From: Osedax fenrisi
Lineage: Eukaryota > Annelida > Polychaeta > Sabellida > Siboglinidae
Assembly: GCA_964019155.1 (NCBI GenBank)
Contig: OZ025240.1
Coordinates: 24,295,536 to 24,359,535, forward strand
Length of the DNA stretch: 64,000 nucleotides
Reading direction: 5' to 3'
Numbering within the stretch: position 1 is the first letter of the stretch; each line of letters starts with the position of its first letter. Of this stretch, positions 57,930-64,000 are shown piece after piece. The notes under the pieces are model-generated. The model saw nothing but the letters and a program-made list of their open reading frames with translations, was not told the DNA's origin and did no database searches. The translations under genes and the position numbers were made by a program.

Positions 57930-60282
57930 TATATGGTGATCATACATTTTTTAATAACTATCGTCCAATTTCTCTCACCCGCCAATTCGCAAAGATTTTA
58001 GAAAAAATATTTTATTCTCGCTTTTATAGTTTTTTATCATCTTTTAATATATTATCTCCTTCTCAATTTGGTTTTAGGAAAGGATACAGTACATCACATG
58101 CAATATTTAACCTCCAGTCACAAATCAGTAACTGTTTTAATAATAACAATGTTGGCGTTTAATCTTTATTGATTTAAAAAAAGCATTTGACACAGTTAAT
58201 CACAGAATATTACTTTTTAAATTAACAAATATTGGAGTACGAGGCATTGCACTTAACTGGATAATGAGCTATTTAACAAATATATATCAACAGTGTATAT
58301 ATAATGATGTAATTTCAGATAAACTAAAAGTCATAACGGGTGTACCCCAAGGCACCATCCTAGGACCCATTTTATTTTTAAATTATTTTTATGATATTAC
58401 AAAATCATCTTCTTTATGTAAGTTTACCATGTTCGCAGATGATACTACTTTATATTTTGAAAATACATCAGCAGAAATACTTAATTATATTTGTCAAACT
58501 GAGTTAAAAAATATTAATAAATGGTTAATCTATAATAGTTTATCATTAAATTTAAATAAAACTTGCTTTATGTCTATTAATTCAAGAACTATTATAAATA
58601 TAAATTTAAATAACAGAAATATTGAAAGAGTTACATTTTATAAATTTTTAGGCCTAATTATAGACGATATATTAAACTGGAAACAATATCTTGTTTTTAA
58701 AATCAAAACTAAAAAAAATCATATTTATTACCAACATTATTTCCAAATTTATAAATAAAAAAGCATTACTTCATATATATAATTCCATATTCTTGCCTCA
58801 TATAAAGTATTGTAACATATTTTGGGGAAATACATATAAATCTAATGTATCATGCATATATATTCTTCAAAAGCGAATGATAAGGATTATATGTAAAAAA
58901 CATTTTTTACATCATACTAGTGGACTATTTATTGATAATTCTTTATTAAAAATAAATGAAATTACATATATAAGTACATGTGAATTTATGTTTAAAATTT
59001 TCAATGATCTTCATCCTGTTATAACAAATGCATTTTTTTCTGTAACTTCATCATCTCACAACACTAGGAGCATAAATAATTTCTAAATTATTAATTTCAA
59101 AAAAGAACTATGCAGAAGAACATTAATATACATTAGACCAATTACCTGGAATAAGCTTGATAATATTTAAAAAAATATTTCAATTATAAATTATTCAGGA
59201 AACGTATGTATAAAAATTTGTTATCTTCTTACTCAGTATAATTTTAATCTAAATATCATTTATCTAATTTTAAATCTTTTATCATGACTTTTATCTAATA
59301 TTGTATTATATACTAAGATCCATATTTTATTCTTATTTTAATTTATTGACGTTTATGTAAAAATTAAAAAAAAAATTAATACTTTTGAGTGTTTTATTTT
59401 ACAATATTTTTTTCCCCGACATTAATAATATTATTTTACTGAATTTTTTCATTTTATATTTGAATTTACTTTCATGTTTTCTTTCTTTTCTTTTTAAATG
59501 ACGTTTATATAAAAATAATAAAATTAAAAAATACTTTTAGGTATTTATTTTTTCTTTAGTATTTTTTTTAGTATTTTTTATTTCCCTCTGACTAATAATA
59601 TTATTTGACTTTATTTTTAATTACATAAACATTTTGTATTGAATCTTTTTTCTTGTATATTTGATTATACTTCTTTGTTTTATTTCTCTTTATCAACTTT
59701 ATTAACTTTTATTTCTCTTTATTCTCTATATATAAAAATTAGTAATCAAAACTAACATTTTAGTTTAAAAAATATTTTATATTCTTTACATTATTCTAAA
59801 GTATTACTAAAAAATTTCTAAAACTTATTTACTGAAATAAATTTATGAAAACAAAAAAAAAAAAAAATGTTACATACAGTTCTTACCATCTTTCTAAATA
59901 TTCTTTATATTATGTTTTATTCAGTTTTATTAAGTTTTACTTCATTTTACTTCATTTTTTCTTCATTTATACTAATACATCTATATTTTTGTTTAGTGTA
60001 TTATTTTATAGTACTTATTACTTATTTTAGTTATTTATTTATAAATAATTAAATGATGATTTCATAATTTTATGGCAGGTTCAAACAATTTATATTATTT
60101 TTCTATGTTATTCATTGTATTGTATCTATGTAAACAGGAAGTCATCTAATATTTTATAATATTTTATTTATTTAGTTTTTTTGAACTCGCTTTAAAATTA
60201 AGGGTAATTGTCTCGATAAGCTTTAGCTTCTACAAAAACCCTGGTGTAAACCTAAATCTGATAATAATAGTAATAATATAAT
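57930..60282 (+). mobile_element. 5'-truncated Jockey/CR1-like LINE inserted in the transposase gene
   Basis: RT pieces on the same strand as the host gene: NNYRPISLTRQFAKILEKIF (57950), SQFGFRKGYSTSHAIF, then after a frameshift near 58158 FIDLKKAFDTVNHRIL, GVPQGTILGPILFL, MFADDTTLYF (about 58428-58458) and FYKFLGLIIDDILNWK. After another frameshift near 58740 the C-terminal YCNIFWGNTY and RMIRIICKKHFLHHTSG follow, to the stop at 59086. A 1.2 kb AT-rich 3' region ends with GATAATAATAGTAATAATAT. Endonuclease missing. Confidence 0.85.
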
Positions 60283-60597
60283 TATAGACAATCACGAGGT
60301 CGACGCATTGTTGAAAATGCCTTTGGGCAACTAGTTTCAAGGTTTCAGATCTTTAAAAAACCTATCAATTTATTGCCTGATAAAGTAGATCTAATTTTAA
60401 TGGCATGTATCAGCCTACATAATTTATTAAATAAAACCTCCAAACACGAATTCACAAGTAACACAAATATAAATACAAACCTACCTCGATCAAGACATAA
60501 TAATTCATCAACAACATATTCACAAAGTATATGAAATGAATTAATAGATTATTATTCAAATGAAGGTGCTGTTAGTTGGCAAAATGATTGTATATAG

Positions 60598-61101
60598 TAT
60601 TACCAATACCTAATATTTTATGTTACTGTCTTAATTCCTATATGTTATAATATTACTAAAATGTTTTATTGTACATAATTATTTTTCTATATAATATTAT
60701 TAAAACTTTTGTATTGTACATATAACTAACTCTTTATGTATATAATATTACTAACATGTTTTATTGTAAATAGTATAACTATTTTTCTATATAATATTAC
60801 CATGACTTTTGTATTGTACATATAACTAACTATTTATGTATATAATATTACTAAAACTCTTGTATTGTACATATAACTAACTATTTATGTATATAATATT
60901 ACTAACATGTTTTATTGTAAATAATATAACTATTTTTCTATATAATAGTATTAACATTCTTTATAATATAAAAATTAATACCTATAACTATTGTTTTTAT
61001 TTTAAACAGTATTCTAATATTAATATTCTATATTAATAATTTATACTTTTGGTTTTTGTAATGTTAAATTTCTTTTATAAAATAATGCATATTAATTATA
61101 T
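60598..61101. repeat. AT-rich spacer with ~60/117-bp imperfect tandem repeats
   Basis: TTTTGTATTGTACATATAACTAACT followed by TATGTATATAATATTACTAA recurs four to five times at 60655-60960. It lies between the convergent transposase and MADF genes. Confidence 0.7.
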
Positions 61102-62975
61102 TTATTTATTTAGTTTATATTCATGAATAATTTTAATAATAATCTCTATACAGTTAGATGCCGTATTTAAATCCATTAGTTCCAATTCTTTTCTAACATA
61201 TTCCCCTATAGAATAATATGCCGATTTATTTGTTGTATTAAGGATCCCGATTAATGAAGATATATCATCATCGATTTTTCCTATTGGATCAGGCTTCTTT
61301 TTCGAAGGCGATGGTTCATTTCTAATAATAATTATATTATAATTAATAACTTTGTTATCTAATATTATTAACTAACGTATTATATACGGCAATTCTCCTT
61401 TTTGGTGCCCACTTCTCAGCTGATTCACTGAAGGTGATTTGATTTTCGATACTAATAAATTCATATTTGTTAACAAAATTATAATTATATCAATATAAAA
61501 ATAACTATTATTTATTAGAAGTTATTTGTAGTTTATAATAAAATAAATATGAAATCAAATATTATGGTTCTTATTGATTATAAAGGCTTCAAACTAGAAT
61601 GATATTTTTTATTGTTATTGTCTATAACTATTAACCTCTATATATCATGGACATTAGTTCCGATTGGAAGGAATGACGATAGGCATATATCCGAATCACT
61701 TTCTGTATCTATATATGCATTCTCCGATGTGAATTCATGAGTATCTCCCTGTACTATTCCTGCATTATCTCCCTGTATTTCTCCTGCATTATCTCCCTGT
61801 GTCATTCCATCTGGTTCTTTCTCCGATACTCCCTGATTTTCTCCATATGGCTGTACATTAGCTAAAATGATACAATTATTATATGATAAAATCGTTTTAA
61901 AATTTGGACTTTAATAAATAATATTAATTTTAAAAATATCTAATATTTATAGTATTACAATATATGAATAGGGGGGAATAATATAATAAAGATACTCTCA
62001 AAATACTGACATCATAGAATTCTATCGAAAAATAATTAAATTTGATAACGTTTCTAAATGTGCTTTCACACCAATAAATTAGCCAGCTTACCTGGCAGAT
62101 ATTAGGTCACGGATATTCGCGAGAATGAGTTTAGAAAATTGTATTGTATTTTGGAAAGAAGATGACAAATATTTGCTAGATTTTCCACAGCATTTTTTTA
62201 GAACTAGTTATAAAATATCAAGCAGTTTGACTAATATCTGTGGACTTTCAACAAAAGTAAAAATTGTATGCAATACTATGTATCACAGGGTACATCTGTA
62301 GAAAGCAAAATATTTGTTTCTGGTATAAAGATGCCATTATTTCACAAAGAAGGAATATATTAACTACAGAAAACGTGGAATTATTGTTATTTTACTATAT
62401 AAAACTATAAAATATATATTATTTAAATAATATGTACAATTTTAATAACAAATATAACAACAATTCATTTCAAAGTATTCGATATTTCTATCTTAATTAT
62501 AAACGAATAGTTCAATTAACTTTTTGAAACGAATAGTTATAGAATAGTTTATTTTTTAAATAGAATACGAATTGTGGAACACTATTCATTTATATCACTA
62601 GTTATTATATAGGACTACATTAAATACATTAAATTATAAGTTATTAATATTATGGATTAGTTTTCTTTATATATATTTACAAACCTATATTCTCAAAATT
62701 TGAGACAGTATTTCGAGTCTCTAAACTGATAAAAAAGTCATTTCAGCATAATACTTCCAGTTCGGAATGAGTATTTCCTTAATTGATTACAAATATCATT
62801 TGTTAGAATTTATTATATATTTAAAATACTAGTTATTTACAGCTATTATTACATATACTTACATCGGTTGTACCTGCTCCACTTTTTGTTGCAATCGTAA
62901 TTCTTTGCTTATACTCTTTTTTGTATCTCGAGAAAGAAGTCCTCAAACTTTTTAATTTTATTTTGCAAATTTCAC
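61102..62975 (-). pseudogene. MADF-domain partner protein of the PIF/Harbinger element
   Basis: Minus-strand exons by GT/AG and phase: 62975-62863, 62777-62685, 61861-61636, 61451-61377 and 61321-61102. The first gives GEICKIKLKSLRTSFSRYKK...KSGAGT. The second gives EILIPNWKYYAEMTFL and, after a one-base loss, SLETRNTVSNFENI. Together they form the second half of a MADF domain (K-R-W-x-L-R-x-x-F, S-G-A-G-T, W-x-Y-x-x-M-x-F-L). The third is acidic with QGDNAGEIQGDNAGIVQGD repeats. The fifth ends IIIKIIHEYKLNK. A TAG lies just before the donor of exon 61636. The N-terminal exon was not found. MADF proteins bind element DNA and bring in the transposase (family knowledge). Confidence 0.7.
61990..62610. 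other. Foreign insert within a MADF-gene intron
   Basis: A higher-complexity stretch (62050-62330) includes GGCAGATATTAGGTCACGGA and a short frame ending GLSTKVKIVCNTMYHR. It is followed by ATTCG-rich sequence ending TTTATATCACTA (62586-62597), which resembles an hAT terminus. Identity unresolved. Confidence 0.35.
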
Positions 62976-63489
62976 CTGTGAATAATAATAAAAATGTATT
63001 AAAAAGTGTAGTAAAATTAATCATAATTATATTAAATACAATGTAAATAAATTACTAACATATTTATATTTAAGGGGATTAGTGAGGGTTCGCAATTGAA
63101 ATGTAAATATTCATTAATTATAGCTCTAGTTAGAACGTAACCTATAAATAACTACTTAAGATAATTAAATAATTTTTTTTTTATTCAATAGATAATATAG
63201 AATTAATTCTACCTTATATTTATATTGTAGCTTTTTAATTATAATAAACAGTATTTTATAATCTTTTTATCATAATATAAAGTTAGAATAAGAATATATA
63301 ATTGTACATGATAATTATACACAATAATTATAAATATATATGTTATACATAGATGGTAAAAATTTAAGATAAAAATATTCGTTATCAAAGGAGTTTTAGG
63401 CTTTTAAATATGCCTAAAAGTGAAAAAGTAAAAACTTGAGATAATTAGAGTAGTTTTTTTTCAAAATCACATAATATATATATATATAC
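62976..63489. other. AT-rich DNA upstream of the MADF exons
   Basis: No first MADF exon and no PIF terminal repeat were recognised here. The frame at 63632-63414 crosses the MITE end and is not a gene. Confidence 0.4.
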
Positions 63490-63942
63490 CAAAGATTTTG
63501 CGAAGCAAAGATATAACACTCCATATGCATGCAACGTAATTTAGTAATATCCCCTGCCACTGCTAGCAGTAGTATCGAAATCACTGAAATAGATTTATGT
63601 TCGGCTCTGTGTGCATACAACAATGTTTTCATTGCTCTATTAAATTACATGCAATATAAATTAGCTTTTACTTACTAAATATATACTTATAGCATTTAAA
63701 ACATAAATATCATATTTGTGTGTTATATATTAGTAATGAACACTTAGTTTTCATCATATAAATATTAATTTAAAGAATATTATTTAACATTTTAAAAGTG
63801 TATAGTTAAATACGAAATTACATTATAAACAACACAAAGTTCATAAAAGTAACCAGCTATAGGTGGCACTGGGGTATTTTGTATACAAATTCGAATTACA
63901 CGATTTCGCGTAGTGTTATATCTTTCCTTCGGAAAATCGTTG
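63490..63942 (-). mobile_element. TIR MITE family copy C
   Basis: 453 bp, same orientation as copy B and closely similar to it. The left TIR hairpin is TTTGC-GAA-GCAAA and the right is TTTCC-TTC-GGAAA. Flanked by TATAC on both sides (63485-63489 and 63943-63947), a possible target duplication. Confidence 0.85.
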
Positions 63943-64000
63943 TATACACAATAGTGAACAAGTACAACAAGGATAATATAACATACAAATATAATATATA
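63943..64000. other. Window end, AT-rich
   Basis: Nothing recognisable. Confidence 0.5.

Larger units (their letters stand above)
56774..60597 (+). pseudogene. PIF/Harbinger DDE transposase gene, interrupted by a LINE
   Basis: Exon 1 is 56774-57204 and the intron 57205-57495 (GTAAGT...TTCTAG); exon 2 runs from 57496. After a LINE insertion at about 57930-60282 the frame resumes to a stop at 60595-60597. Motifs: LAVTLRYIATGETFTSLHFQ, CIGAIDGKHIEI (first Asp), GCNGRISDGGVFDN (second Asp), ADDAF, RRIVENAFG (catalytic Glu) and LMACISLHNLL. The three catalytic acids are present. Defects: TAG at 56855, a frameshift near 57020, a one-base loss at 57871 after GCATTTC, and a TGA near 60533. It cleaves and joins the element's ends with the help of the MADF partner encoded tail-to-tail at 61102-62975. 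Confidence 0.88.

Noticed and set aside
62060..62160. Right terminal repeat of the PIF/Harbinger element (GCTTTCACACC)
   Set aside because: It is in direct rather than inverted orientation relative to the left end and lies inside a MADF-gene intron; more likely another small element.

Overview
The window is about 64 kb of very AT-rich eukaryotic DNA, crowded with (TA)n microsatellites. Short spliced exons, PIF/Harbinger genes with a MADF partner, Jockey/CR1-like and RTE-like LINEs, hAT-like ends and a Ty3/Gypsy element together point to an invertebrate, most likely an arthropod such as an insect. This placement is inference from transposon content and base composition. No tRNA, rRNA, CRISPR array or conserved housekeeping gene was found.

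Large-scale layout. The backbone is a decayed inverted segmental duplication. The left arm (about 2.77-11.19 kb) and right arm (about 53.52-56.35 kb, reverse orientation) each carry one copy of a three-exon gene for a small secreted cysteine-rich peptide (6621-8117 plus; 53979-55533 minus). Signal exon, last exon and core promoter are conserved, while the middle exon has diverged. Around 42 kb of transposon-rich DNA lies between the arms. Later insertions (two LINEs, MITEs, an hAT-like element, small perfect hairpins) can be recognised because the other arm lacks them.

Region by region: 0.2-2.8 kb decayed LINE; 2.8-11.2 kb left arm with a LINE inserted at 9.1-10.85 kb; 11.2-14.6 kb AT-rich DNA with a 1 kb inverted repeat and a Gypsy RT scrap; 14.6-18.4 kb two copies of a TIR MITE, one split by a LINE with an 8-bp target duplication; 18.5-21.2 kb a four-exon minus-strand gene of a transposon-associated family; 22.1-28.9 kb a complete Ty3/Gypsy LTR element with a textbook -1 frameshift signal; 28.9-29.4 kb a duplicated coding remnant; 29.8-34.45 kb elements with CACTG termini and TACCCTAA subterminal arrays; 35.9-37.8 kb nested tandem repeats; 38.6-50.9 kb a graveyard of LINE and Gypsy fragments, including a LINE with an 880-codon open frame; 51.9-53.5 kb hAT-like element; 56.5-63 kb a two-gene PIF/Harbinger element (transposase plus, MADF protein minus) with a LINE inserted in the transposase; 63.5-63.9 kb another MITE copy.

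Apart from the two secreted-peptide genes and possibly the 18.5-21.2 kb gene, nearly everything codable belongs to mobile elements. The Gypsy copy looks young (similar LTRs, long pol frame) but has Tyr where the first catalytic Asp of integrase is expected and a frame break inside gag, so it is probably not autonomous.
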